Shown here: one piece after another, positions 12,239-24,584 of the stretch
Layout of the letters: every line of letters begins with the position of its first letter
Position numbering within the stretch: the stretch's first letter is position 1
Origin: Rattus norvegicus
Lineage: Eukaryota > Chordata > Mammalia > Rodentia > Muridae
Assembly (NCBI RefSeq): GCF_036323735.1
Contig: NC_086029.1
Location: 8,975,816 to 9,039,815, forward strand
Direction: 5' to 3'
DNA length: 64,000 bases
Translations under genes and position numbers: made by a program
Notes under the pieces: model-generated
What the model saw: the letters and a program-made list of their open reading frames with translations, nothing else
The model's database searches: none
Told to the model about the DNA's origin: nothing

Positions 12239-14250
12239 TTTAAGGAACGGAATCTAAGTATCATGGTGAATTGAGTAGGTTCCCAATAGGATTCGCGAGT
12301 AATAAGCTTGTTATTCAAGATAGAGCAACGTTTTAACGAAATGAAACACTGTTTCTTTGTGAATTCAGTTAGTTCCCTGTAGCCTGCTCTTGTAATATGT
12401 GTACTTTAAAGATTTATCAAAATTTGGTGAGCCGAATCTGAGTAACCGGTGAATTCGGTAAGTTCCCAATAGGCCGCAGTAATAGTAGGTGGACTGTTCG
12501 GGATATAGAAAAATTTTCACGAATGGAATCAAAATTTCGATCCAATTTCAGTGATTTCCCAATGGGACATGCTTGTATGAGTTTGCTTTTCAATATCGAA
12601 CAACATTTTTTGGAACGGAATCTAATTATCATGGTGAATTGAGTAGGTTCCCAATAGGATTCGCATGTAATAACCTTGTTATTCAAGAAGGAGCAACGTT
12701 TTAGCGAATTGAAACACTGTTTCTTTGTGAATTCAGTTAGTTCCCTGTAGCCTGCTCTTGTAATATGTGTACTTTTAAAGATTTATCAAAATTTGGTGAG
12801 CCGAATCTGAGTAACATGGTGAATTCTGTTAGTTCCCAATAGGCCGCAGTAGTAATAAGTGGACTGTTCGGGAATTAGAAAAATTTTCACAAGGGGAATT
12901 AAAATTGTTATGCGAATTCAGTGAGTTCCCAATGGAACATGATTGTATGAGTTTGCTTTTCAATATCGATCAACATTTTATGGAACGGAATCTAAGTATC
13001 ATGGTGAATTGAGTAGATTCCCAATAGGATACGCATGTAATAAGCTAGTTATTCGAGATAGAGCAACGTTAAAACGAACTGAGACACTGTATCTTTTTGT
13101 ATTCAGTTAGTTCCCTGTAGCCTGCTCTTGTAATATGTGTTCTTTTAAAGATTTATCAAAATTTGGTGAGCCGAATCTGAGTAACCGGTGAATTCGGTAT
13201 GTTCCCAATAGGCTGCAGTAGTAATAAGTGGACTGTTCGGGATATAGAAAAATTTTCACGAATTGAATCAAAATTTCTAGGCGAATTCAGTGAGTTCCCA
13301 ATGGAACATGCTTGTATGAGATTGCTTTTCAATATCGATCAACATTTTAAGGAACGGAATGTAAGTATCATGGTGATTTGATTAGGTTCCAAATAGGATT
13401 CGCATGTAATAAGCTTGTTATTCAAGATAGAGCAACGTTAAAACGAACTGAGACACTGTTTCTTTGTGAATTCAGTTAGTTCCCTGTAGCCTGCTCTTGT
13501 AATAAGTGTACTTTTAAGGATTTATAAAAGTTTGGTGAGCCGAATCTGAGTAACATGGTGAATTCGGTTAGTTCCCAATAGCCCGCAGTAGAAATAAGTG
13601 GACTGTTCGGGATATAGAAAAATTTTCACGAATGAATCAAAATTTCTAGGCGAGTTCAGTGAGTTCCCAATGGGACATGCTTGTATGAGTTTGCTTTTCA
13701 ATGTCGAGCAACATTTTAAGGAACGGAATCTAAGTATCATGGTCAATTCGGTAGGTTTTAGGATTCGCATGTAATAAGCTTGTTATTCAAGAGAGAGCAA
13801 CGTTTAAACGACCTGAAACACTGTTTCTTTGTGAATTCAGTTAGTTCCCTGTAGCTTGCTCTTGTAATATGTGTACTTTTAAAGATTTATCAAAATTTGG
13901 TGATCCGAATCTGAGTAACCGTTGAATACGGTAGTTCCCAATAGGCCGCAGTAGTAGTAAATGGACTGTTCGGGATATAGAAAAATTTGTACGAATGGAA
14001 TCAAAATTTCTAGGAGATTTCAGTGAGTTCCCAATGGGACATGCTGGTATGAGTTATCTTTTCAATATCGAGCAATATTTTAAGAAACGGAATCTAAGTA
14101 TCATGGTGAATTCAGTAGGTTTTAGGATTCGCATGTAATAAGCTTGTTATTCAAGAGAGAGCAACGTTTAAACGAACTGAAACAATGTTTCTTTGTGAAA
14201 TCAGTTAGTTCCCTGTAGCCTGCTCTTGTAATATGTGTACTTTTAAAGAT
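11665..14250. repeat. Long-range duplicated block, right copy (offset 10645)
   Basis: Partner of 1020-3605. It overlaps the end of the second 2203-bp tandem copy, so the two duplications are nested. Downstream (14271-14690) the best match changes to 5090-5510 at an offset of about 9181, and further on (15250-15530) to 5700-5980 at offset 9550. The offset changes by 369 bp, one monomer, which indicates gain or loss of one unit after copying. Confidence 0.8.
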
Positions 14251-16300
14251 TTATCAAAATTTGGTGAGCCGAATCTCAGTAAAATGGTGAATTCGGTTAG
14301 TTCCAATATGCCGCAGTAGTAATAAGTGGCCTGTTCGGGATATAGAAAAATTTTCACGAATGGAATCAAAATTTCTAGGCGAATTCAGTGAGTTCCCAAT
14401 GGGACATGCTTGTATGAGTTTGCTTTTCAATGTCGAGCAACATTTTAAGGAACGGAATCTAAGTATCATGTTGAATTAGGTAGGTTTTAGGATTTGCACG
14501 TAATAAGCTTGTTATTCAAGACAGAGCAACGTTTAGCGAATTGAAACACCGTTTCTTTGTGAATTCAGTTAGTTCCCTGTAGCCTGCTCTTGTAATATGT
14601 GTACTTTTAAAGATTTATAAAAATTTGGTGAGCCGGATCTGAGTACCATGGCGAATTAGGTTAGTGCCCAATAGGCCGCAGTAGAAATAAGTGGACTGTT
14701 CGGGATATAGAAAAATATTCACGAATGGAATCAAAATTTCTAGGCGAATTCAGTGAGTTCCCAATGGAACATGCTTGTATGAGTTTGCTTTTCAATATCG
14801 ATCAACATTTTAAGGAACGGAATCTAAGTATCATGGTGAATTGAGTAGATTCCCAATAGGATTTGCACGTAATAAGCTTGTTATTCAAGACAGAGCAACG
14901 TTTAGCGAATTGAAACACCGTTTCTTTGTGAATTCAGTTAGTTCCCTGTAGCCTGCTCTTGTAATATGTGTACTTTTAAAGATTTATAAAAGTTTGGTGA
15001 GCCGAATCTGAGTAACATGGTGAATTCGGTTAGTTCCCAATAGCCCGAAGTAGAAATAAGTGGACTGTTCGGGATATAGAAAAATTTTCACGAATGAATC
15101 AAAATTTCTAGGCGATTTGAGTGAGTTCCCAATGGGACATGCTTGTATGAGTTTGCTTTTCAATGTCGAGCAACATTTTAAGGAACGGAATCTAAGTATC
15201 ATGGTGAATTCATTAGGTTTTAGGATTCGCTTGTAATAAGCTTGTTATTCAAGAGAGAGCAAGGTTTAAACGACCTGAAACACTGTTTCTTCGTGAATTC
15301 AGTTAGTTCCCTGTAGCCTGCTCTTGTAATATTTGTACTTTTAAAGATTTATAAAAATTTGGTGAGCCGAATCTGAGTAACATGGTGAATTCGGTTAGAT
15401 CCCAATAGGCCGCAGTAGTGATAAGCGGACTGTTCGGGATATAGAAAAATTTTCACGAATGGAATCAAAATTTCTAGGCGATTTCAGTGAGTTCCCAATG
15501 GTACATGCTTGTATGAGTTTGCTTTTCAATATCGAGCAACATTTTATGGAACGGAATCTAAGTATCATGGTGAGTTCGGTAGGTTTTAGGATTCGCATGT
15601 AATAAGCTTGTTATTCAAGAGAGAGCAATGTTTTAACGAACTGAAACACTGTTTCTTTGTGAATTCAGTTAGTTCCCTGTAGCCTGCTCTTGTAATATGT
15701 GTACTTTTAAAGATTTATCAAAATTTGCTGAGCCCAAACTGAGGAACCGGTGAATTCGGTAACTTCCCAATAGGCCGCAGGAGTAGTAAGTGGACTGTTC
15801 GGGATATAGAAAAATTTTTACGAATGGAATCAAAATTTCTAGGCGATTTCCCTGAGTTCCCAATGGGACATGCTTGTATGAGTTTGCTTTTCAATACCGA
15901 GCAAAATTTTAAGGAACGGAATCTAAGTATCATGGTGAATTCAGTAGGTTTTAGGATTTGCATATAATAAGCTTGTTATTCAAGAGAGAGCAACGTTTAA
16001 ACGAACTGAAACACTGTTTCTTTGTGAATTCAGTTAGTTCTCTGTAGCCTGCTCTTGTAATATGTGTACTTTTAAAGATTTATAAAAATTTGGTGAGCCG
16101 AATCTGAGTAACATGGTGAATTCGGTTACTTCCCAATAGGCCGCAGTAGTAATAAGTGGACGGTTCGGGATATAGAAAAATTTTCACGAATGGAATCAAA
16201 ATTTCTAGGCGATTCAGTGAGTTCCCAATGGAACATGCTTGTATGAGTTTGCTTTTCAATATCGATCAACATTTTAAGGAACGGAATCTAAGTATCATGG
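14251..16300. repeat. Mosaic monomers at the right end of the left domain
   Basis: Six monomers (anchors 14323-16153). They match parts of 5090-5980 at offsets of 9181 and then 9550 bp. The monomer at 14984-15202 instead resembles 3973-4191 (CAATAGCCCGAAG, GATTTGAGTGAG). Homology to the 5.1-6.0 kb segment ends near 15530. Beyond that the units match no other segment closely. Confidence 0.7.
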
Positions 16301-19300
16301 TGAATTGAGTAGATTCCCATTAGGATTTGCATGTAATAAGCTTGTTATTCAAGATAGAGAAACGTTAAAACGAACTGAGACACTGTTTCTTTTTTAATTC
16401 AGTTAGTTCCCTGTAGCGTGCTCTTGTAATATGTGTACTTTTAAAATTTTATAAAAATTTGGTGAACCGAATCTGAGTAACATGGTGAATTCGTTAGATC
16501 CCAATAGGCCGCAGTAGTAATTTGTGGACTGTTCGGGATATAGAAAAATATTCACGAATGGAATCAAAATTTCTAGGCGAATTCAGTGAGTTCTTATGGG
16601 AAATGCTTGTATGAGTTTGCTTTTCAATATCGAGCAACATTTTCAGGAAAGGAATCTAAGTATCATGGTGAATTGAGTAGGTTCCCAAAAGGATTCGCAT
16701 GTAATAAGCTTGTTATTCAAGATAGAGCAACGTTAAAACGAACTGAGACACTGTTTCTTTGTGAATTCCGTTAGTTCCCTGTAGCCTGCTCTTGTAATAT
16801 GTGTACTTTTAAAGATTTATAAAAATTTGGTGAGCCGAATCTGAGTAACATGGTGAATTCGGTTAGATCCCAATAGGCCACAGTAGTAATAAGTGGACTG
16901 TTCGGGATATAGAAAAATTTTCACGAATGGAATCAAAATTTCTAGGCGAATTCAGTGAGTTCCCAATGGGACATGCTTGTATGAGTTTGCTTTTCAATAT
17001 CGATCAACAGTATATGGAACGGAATCTAAGTATCATGGTGAATTGAGTAGGTTCCCAAAAGGATTCGCATGTAATAAGCTTGTTATTCAAGATAAAGCAA
17101 CGTTTTAGCGATTTGAAAACTGTTTCTTTGTGAATTCAGTTAGTTCCTAGTAGCCTGCTCTTGTAATATGTGTACTTTTAAAGATTTATCAAAATTTGCT
17201 GAGCCGAATCTGAGTAACCGGTGATTTCGGTAAGTTCCCAATAGGCCGTAGTAGTAGTAAGTGGACTGTTCGGGATATAGAAAAATTTTTACGAATGGAA
17301 TCAAAATTTCTAGGCGATTTCAGTGAGTTCCCAATGGGACATGCTTGTATGAGTTTGCTTTTCAATATCGATCAACATTATAAGGAACGGAATCTAAGTA
17401 TCATGGTGAATTGAGTAGGTTCCCAATTGGATTCGCATGTAATAAGCTTGTTATTCAAGATAGAGCAACGTTTTAACGAACTGAAACACTGTTTCTTTGT
17501 GAATTCATTTGACCCAGTAGCCTGCTCTGGTAATATGTGGACTTTTAATGATTTATCAAAATTTAGTGATCCGAATCTGAGTAACCGGTGAATTCGGTAA
17601 GTTCCCAATAGGCCGCAGTAGTAATAAGTGGACTGTTCGGGATATAGAAAAATTTTCACGAATGGAATCAAAATTTCTAGGCGAATTCAGAGATATCCCA
17701 ATGCGACATGCTTGTATAAGTTTCCTTTTCAATATCGATCAACATTTTAAGGAACGGAATCTAAGTATCATGGTGAATTGTGTAGGTTCCCAATAGGATT
17801 CGCATGTAATAAGCTTGTTATTCAAGATAGAGCAACGTTTTAACTAACTGAAACACTGTTTCTTTGTGAATTCAGCTAGTTCCTAGTAGCCTGCTCTTGT
17901 AATATGTGTACTTTTAAAGATTTATAAAAATTTGGTGAGCCGAATCTGAGTAACATGGTGAATTCGTTTAGTTCCCAGTAGGTCGCAGTAGTAATAAGTG
18001 GACTTTTCGGGATATAGAAAAAATTTCACGAATGGAATCAAAATTTCGATCCAATTTCAGTGATTTCCCAATGGGACATGCTTGTATGAGTTTGCTTTTC
18101 AATATCGAGCAACATTTTTAGGAACGGAATCTAATTATCATGGTGAATTGAGTAGGTTCCCAATAGGATTCGCATGTAATAAGCTTGTTATTCAAGATAG
18201 AGCAACGTTTTCACGAACTGAAACACTGTTTCTTTGTGAATTCAGTTAGTTCCTAGTAGTGTGCTCTTGTATGTGTACTTTTTAAGATTTATCAATATTG
18301 GTGAGCCGAATCTGAGTAACATGGTGAATTCGGTTCGTTCCTAATAGGCCGCTGTAGTAATAAGTGGACTCTTCGGGATATAGAAAAATTTTCACGAATG
18401 GAATCAAAATTTCTAGGCGAATTCAGTGAGTTCCCAATGGGAAATGCTTGTATGAGTTTGCTTTTCAATATCAAGCAATATTTTAAGGAACGTAATCTAA
18501 GTATCGTGGTGAATTGAGTAGGTTCCCAATAGTATTCACATGTAATAAGCTTGTTATTCAAGATAGAGCAACGTTTTAACGAACTGAAACACTGTTTCAT
18601 TGTGATTTCAATAGTTCCTAGTAGCCTGCTCTTGTAATATGTGTACTTTTAAAGATTTATAAAAATTTGGTGAGCCGAATCTGAGTAACATGGTGAAATC
18701 GGTTAGTTCCCAAAAGGCCGCAGTAGTAATAAGTGGACTGTTCGGGATATAGAAAAATTTTCACGGATGGAATCAAAATTTCTAGGCGAATTCAGTGAGT
18801 TTCCAATGGGACATGCTTGTATGAGTTTGCTTTTCAATATCGAGCAACATTTTAAGGAGCGGAATCTAAGTATAATGGTGAATTTTGTAGGTTTAGGATA
18901 CGCATGTAATAAGCATGTTATTCAAGAGAGAGCAACGTTTAAACGAACTGATACACTGTTTCTTTGTGAATTCAGTTAGTTCCCTGTAGCCTGCTCTTGT
19001 AATATGTGTACTATTAAAGATTTATCAAAATTTGGTGAGCCGAATCTGAGTAACCGGTGAATTCGGTAAGTTCCCAATTGGCCGCAGTAGTAATAAGTGG
19101 ACTGTTCGGGATATAGAAAAATTTTCAAGAATGGAATCAAAATTTCTAGGCACATTCAGTGAATTCCCAATGGAACATGCTTGTATGAGTTTGCTTTTCA
19201 ATATCGAGCAACATTTTAAGGAACGGAATCTAAGTATCATGGTGAATTGAGTAGAATCCCAATAGGATTCACATGTAATAAGCTTGTTATTCAAGATAGA

Positions 19301-19999
19301 GCGACGTTAAAACGAACTGAGACACTGTTTCTTTGTGAATTTTGTTATTTCCCAGTAGCCTACTCTTGTAATATGTGTACTTTTAAAGATTTATCAATAT
19401 GGTGAGCCGAATCTGAATAACATGTTGCATTCGGTTAGTTCCCAATAGGCCGCAGTAGTAATAAGTGGACTGTTCGCGATATAGAAAAATTTTCACGAAT
19501 GGAATCAAAATTTCTAGGTGAATTCAGTGAGTTCCCAAGAGACATGCTTGTATGAGTTTGCTTTTCAATGTCGAGCAATATTTTAAGGAACGCAATCTAA
19601 GTATCCTGGTGAATTGAGTAGGTTCCCAATAGGATTCGCATGTAATAAGCTTGTTATTCAAGATACAGCAACGTAATAACGAACTGAGACATAGTTTCTT
19701 TGTGAATTCCTTTAGTTCCTAGTAACCTGCTCTTGTATTATGTGTACTTTTAAAGATTTATAAAAATTTGGTGAGCCGAATCTGAGTAACATGGTGAATT
19801 CGGTTAGTTCCCAATAGGCCGCAGTAGTAATACGTGGACTGTTCAGGATATAGAAATATTTTCACGAATGGAATCAAAATTTCTAGGCGATTTCAGTGAG
19901 TTCCCAATGGGACATGCTTGTATGAGTTTGCTTTTCAAAATCGAGCAACATTTTAAGGAACGGAATCTAAGTATCATGGTGAATTGAGTAGGTTCCCAA
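16301..19999. repeat. Individually diverged monomers without clear higher-order period
   Basis: Ten monomers (anchors 16521-19831) with many private substitutions and small indels. Examples are GTTCTTATGGG near 16592, GTGAATTCATTTGACCC near 17505, and a shortened S1 near 18265. I could not assign an internal duplication. The S3 variant GATCCAATTTCAGTGATTTCC appears at 18050. Low mutual identity suggests a segment that has escaped recent homogenisation. No gene or inserted element is present. Confidence 0.7.
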
Positions 20000-20737
20000 A
20001 GGATTCGCATGTAATAAGCTTGTTATTCAAGATGGAGCAACGTTTTAACGAACTGACACTGTTTCTTTGGGAATTCAGTTATTTCCCAGTAGACTACTCT
20101 TGTAATATGTGTACTTTTAAAGATTTATAAAAATTTGGTGAGCCGAATCTGAGTAACATGGTGAATTCGGTTAGTTCCCAATAGGCCGCAGTAGAAATAA
20201 GTGGACTCTTCGGGATATAGAAAAATTTTCACGAATGGAATCAAAATTGCTAGGCGAATTCAGTGAGTTCCCAATGGGACATGCTTGTATGAGTTTGCTT
20301 TTCAATATCGAGCAACATTTTAAGGAACGGAATCTAAGTTTCATGGTGAATTCAGTAGGCTCCCAATAGGATTCGCATGTAATAAGCTTGTTATTCAAGA
20401 TTGAGCAACGTTTTAGCGAACTGAAACACTGTTTCTTTGTGAATTCAGTTAGTTCCTAGTAGCCTGTTCTTGTAATGTGTGTACTTTTAAAGATTTATCA
20501 AAATTTGTTGAGCCGAATCTGAGTAACATTGTGAAATCGGTTAGTTCCCAAAAGGCCGCAGTAGTAATAAGTGGACTGTTCGGGATATAGAAAAATTTTC
20601 ACGGATGGAATCAAAATTTCTAGGCGAATTCAGTGAGTTCCCAATGGGACATGCTTGTATGAGTTTGCTTTTCAATATCGAGCAACATTTTAAGGAACGG
20701 AATCTAAGTTTCATGGTGAATTGAGTAGGCTCCCAAT
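20000..20737. repeat. 738-bp two-monomer tandem duplication, copy 1
   Basis: Adjacent direct copy of 20738-21445. Shared diagnostic variants are AAGATGGAGCAACG, AGACTACTCTTG, CAGTAGAAATAAGTGGACTCTTCG, CTTGTAATGTGTG and GGTGAGCCG/GTTGAGCCG in alternating monomers. Small differences include CTGACACTG here against CTTACACTG in the second copy. Confidence 0.8.
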
Positions 20738-21445
20738 AGGATTCGCATGTAATAAGCTTGTTATTCAAGATGGAGCAACGTTTTAACGAACTTACACTGT
20801 TTCTTTGTGAATTCAGTTATTTCCCAGTAGACTACTCTTGTAATATGTGTACTTTTAAAGATTTATAAAAATTTGGTGAGCCGAATCTGAGTAACATGGT
20901 GAATTCGGTTAGTTCCCAATAGGCCGCAGTAGAAATAAGTGGACTCTTCGGGATATAGAAAAATTTTCACGAATGGAATCAAAATTGCTAGGCGAATTCA
21001 GTGAGTTCCCAATGGGACATGTTTGTATGAGTTTGCTTTTCAATATCGAGCAACATTTTAAGGGACGGAATCTAAGTTTCATGGTGAATTGAGTAGGCTC
21101 CCAATAGGATTCGCATGTAATAAGCTTGTTATTCAAGATTGAGCAACGTTTTAGCGAACTGAAACACTGTTTCTTTGTGAATTCAGTTAGTTCCTAGTAG
21201 CCTGTTCTTGTAATGTGTGTACTTTTAAAGATTTATCAAAATTTGTTGAGCCGAATCTGAGTAACATTGTGAAATCGGTTAGTTCCCAAAAGGCCGCAGT
21301 AGTAATAAGTGGACTGTTCGGGATATAGAAAAATTTTCACGGATGGAATCAAAATTTCTAGGCGAATTCAGTGAGTTCCCAATGGGACATGCTTGTATGA
21401 GTTTGCTTTTCAATATCGAGCAACATTTTAAGGAACGGAATCTAA
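20738..21445. repeat. 738-bp two-monomer tandem duplication, copy 2
   Basis: Second copy. It stops about 30 bp short of a full unit, near 21445, where TAAGTTTCATGG is replaced by TAAGAATCATGG and the sequence joins the next domain. It carries the private changes CATGTTTGTATG and AAGGGACGGAATC. Confidence 0.8.
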
Positions 21446-22377
21446 GAATCATGGTGAATTAGGTAGGTTCCCAATAGGATTCGCATGTAATAAGCTTGTT
21501 ATTCAAGATAGAGCAACGTTTTAACGAACTGAAACACTGTTTCTTTGTGAATTCAGTTAGTTCCCAGTAGCAGGCTCTTGTAATATGTGTACTTTTAAAG
21601 ATTTATCAAAATATGGTGAGAAAATCTGAGTAACATTGTGAATTCGGTTAGTCCCCAATAGGCCGCAGTAGTAATAAGTGGCCTGTTCGGGATAGAGAAA
21701 AATTTTCACGAATGGAATCAAAATTTCGATCCAATATCTGTGATTTCCCAATGGGACATGCTTGTATGAGGTTGCTTCTCAATATCGAGCAACAATCTAA
21801 GGAACGGAATCTAAGTATCGTGGTGAATTGAGTAGGTTACCAATAGGATTCGCATGTAATAAGCTTGTTAATCAAGATAGAGCAACGTTTTAAGGAACTG
21901 AAACACTGTTTCTTTGTGAATTCAGTTAGTACCCAGTAGCAGGCTCTTGTAATATGTGTACTTTTAAAGACTTATAAAAATTTGGTGAGCCGAATCTGAG
22001 TAACATGGTGAAATCGGTTAGTTCCCAAAAGGCCGCAGTAGTAACAAGTGGACTGTTCGGGATATAGAAAAATTTTCACGGATGGAATCAAAATTTCTAG
22101 GCGAATTCAGTGAGTTCCCAATGGGACATGCTTGTATGAGTTTGCTTTTCAATATCGAGCAACATTTTAAGGAACGGAATCTAAGTATCATGGTGAATTA
22201 GGTAGGTTCCCAATATGATTCGCATGTAATAAGCTTGTTAATCAAGATAGAGCAACGTTTTAAGGAACTGAAACACTGTTTCTTTGTGAATTCAGTTAGT
22301 ACCCAGTAGCAGGCTCTTGTAATATGTGTACTTTTAAAGACTTATAAAAATTTGGTGAGCCGAATCTGAGTAACATG

Positions 22378-22741
22378 GTGAATTCGGTTAGTTCCAAATA
22401 TTCCGCAGTAGTAATAAGTGGACTGTTCGTGATATAAAAAATTTTCACGAGTGGAAACAAAATTGCTAGGCGAATTCAGTGAGTTCCCAATGGAACATGC
22501 TTGTATGAGTTTGCTTTTCAATATCGAGCAACATTTTAAGGAACGGAATCTAATATCATTGTGAATTGAGTAGGTTTTAGGATACGCAAGTAATAAGCTC
22601 TTTATTCAAGATAGAGCTACGTTTAAACGAACTGAAACACTGTTTCTTTGTGAATTCAATTAGTTCCTAGTAGCCTGCTCTTGTAATATGTGTACTTTTA
22701 AAGATTTATCAAAATTTGGTGAGACGAATCTGAGTAACATG
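22378..22741. repeat. a-monomer without the following b-c pair
   Basis: An a-type monomer (ATATTCCGCAG, GTTCGTGATATAAAAAATTTTC, GAGTGGAAACAAAATTGC). The next unit starts like b but then switches to consensus S3 with AAAATTGCTAGG. This is a truncated or recombined cassette. Confidence 0.75.
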
Positions 22742-23481
22742 GTGAATTCGGTAAGTTCCCAATAGGCCGCAGTAGTAATAAGTGGCCTGTTCGGGATAGA
22801 GAAAAATTTTCACGAACGGAATCAAAATTGCTAGGCGAATTCAGTGAGTTCCCAATGGGACATGCTTGTATGAGTTTGCTTTTCAATATCGAGCAACATT
22901 TTAAGGAACGGAATCTAAGTTTCATGGTGAATTGAGTAGGCTCCCAATAGGATTCGCATGTAATAAGCTTGTTATTCAAGATTGAGCAACGTTTTAGCGA
23001 ACTGAAACACTGTTTCTTTGTGAAGTCAGTTAGTTCCTAGTAGCCTGTTCTAGTAATATGTGTACTTTTAAAAATTTATCAAAATTTGTTGAGCCGAATC
23101 TGAGTAACATTGTGAAATCGGTTAGTTCCCAATAGGCCGCAGTAGTAATAAGTGGACTGTTCGTGATATAGAAAAATTTTCACGGATGGAATCAAAATTT
23201 CTAGGCGAATTCAGTGAGTTCCCAATGGGACATGCTTGTATGAGTTTGCTTTTCAATATCGAGCAACATTTTTAGGAACGGAATCTAAGTATCATGGTGA
23301 ATTAGGTAGTTTCCCAATATGATTCGCATGTAATAAGCTTGTTAATCAAGATAGAGCAACGTTTTAAGGAACTGAAACACTGTTTCTTTGTGAATTCAGT
23401 TAGTACCCAGTAGCAGGCTCTTGTAATATGTGTACTTTTAAAGACTTATAAAAATTTGGTGAGCCGAATCTGAGTAACATG

Positions 23482-24581
23482 GTGAATTCGGTTAGTTCCA
23501 AATATTCCACAGTAGTAATAAGTGGACTGTTCGTGATATAGAGAATTTTCACGAGAGGAAACAAAATTGCTAGGCGAATTCAGTGAGTTCCCAATGGAAC
23601 ATGCTTGTATGAGTTTGCTTTTCAATATCGAGCAACATTTTAAGGAACGGAATCTAATATCATGGTGAATTGAGTAGGTTTTAGGATACGCAAGTAATAA
23701 GCTCTTTATTCAAGATAGAGCTACGTTTAAACGAACTGAAACACTGTTTCTTTGTGAATTCAATTAGTTCCTAGTAGCCTGCTCTTGTAATATGTGTACT
23801 TTTAAAGATTTATCAAAATTTGGTGAGCCGAATCTGAGTAACATGGTGAATTCGGTAAGTTCCCAATAGGCCGCAGTAGTAAGAAGTTGACTGTTCGGGA
23901 TAGAGAAAAATTTTCACGAATGGAATCAAAATTTTATCCGATTTCAGTCACTTCCCAATGGGACATGCTTGTATGAGTTTGTTTTTCAATATAGATCAAC
24001 ATTTTAAGGAACGGAATCTAAGAATCATGGTGAATTAGGTAGGTTCCCAATAGGATTCGCATGTAATAAGCTTGTTATTCAAGATAGAGGAACGTTTTAA
24101 CGAACTGAAACACAGTTTCTTTGTGAATTCAGTTAGTTCCCAGTAGCAGGCTCTTGTAATATGTGTACTTTTAAAGATTTATCAAAATTTGGTGAGAAAA
24201 TCTGAGTAACATTGTGAATTCGGTTAGTTCCCAATAGGCCGCAGTAGTAATAAGTGGACTGTTCGGGATATAGAAAAATTTTCACGAATGGAATAAAATT
24301 TCTATCCAATATCTGTGATTTCCCAATGGGACATGCTTGTATGAGTTTGCTTCTCAATATCGAGCAACAATCTAAGGAACGGAATCTAAGTATCATGGTG
24401 AATTGAGTAGGTTCCCAATAGGATTCGCATGTAATAAGCTTGTTATTCAAGATAGAGCAACGTTTTAGCGAACTGAAACACTGTTTCTTTGTGAATTCAG
24501 TTAGTTCCTAGTAGCCTGCTCTTGTAATATGTGTACTTTTAAAGATTTATCAATATTGGTGAGCCGAATCCGAGTAACATG
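23482..24581. repeat. a-b-c three-monomer cassette, copy 1
   Basis: Monomer a is followed by b and then c. Monomer b has GTAGTAAGAAGT, TTTTATCCGATTTCAGT and a TTTGTTTTTCAATATAGATCAAC stretch in S3. Monomer c has GGTGAGAAAATCTGAG, GAATAAAATTT, a C/GATCCAATATCTGTGATTTCC S3 start and GAGCAACAATCTAAGG. This copy has private changes: AAGTTGACTG, GTCACTTCCC and CTATCCAATATC. Confidence 0.85.
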
Positions 24582-24584
24582 GTG

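Larger units (their letters stand above)
1..16300. repeat. Left satellite domain: mosaic higher-order structure
   Basis: About 44 monomers that mix at least five recognisable types in changing order. One marker type (P) has AACCGGTGAATTTGG with a shortened TTCCAAATAGG box. Its anchors are at 1473, 6604, 8815, 9915, 11018 and 12118, which are spaced 14, 6, 3, 3 and 3 monomers. The partner type (R, with GACCGCAATAG) directly precedes P at 1108, 8450, 9550, 10653 and 11753. The S3 site reads CGAGCAAC or CGATCAAC almost throughout. The 4-bp-deleted S4 box is common, so many monomers here are 363-366 bp. No period holds across the whole domain, which I interpret as repeated unequal exchange and partial conversion. 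The right edge at about 16300 is approximate. Confidence 0.8.

Noticed and set aside
22378..22741. a-monomer as an inserted mobile element
   Set aside because: It is a full-length satellite unit of about 364 bp in register with its neighbours. It has no terminal repeats or target-site duplication.
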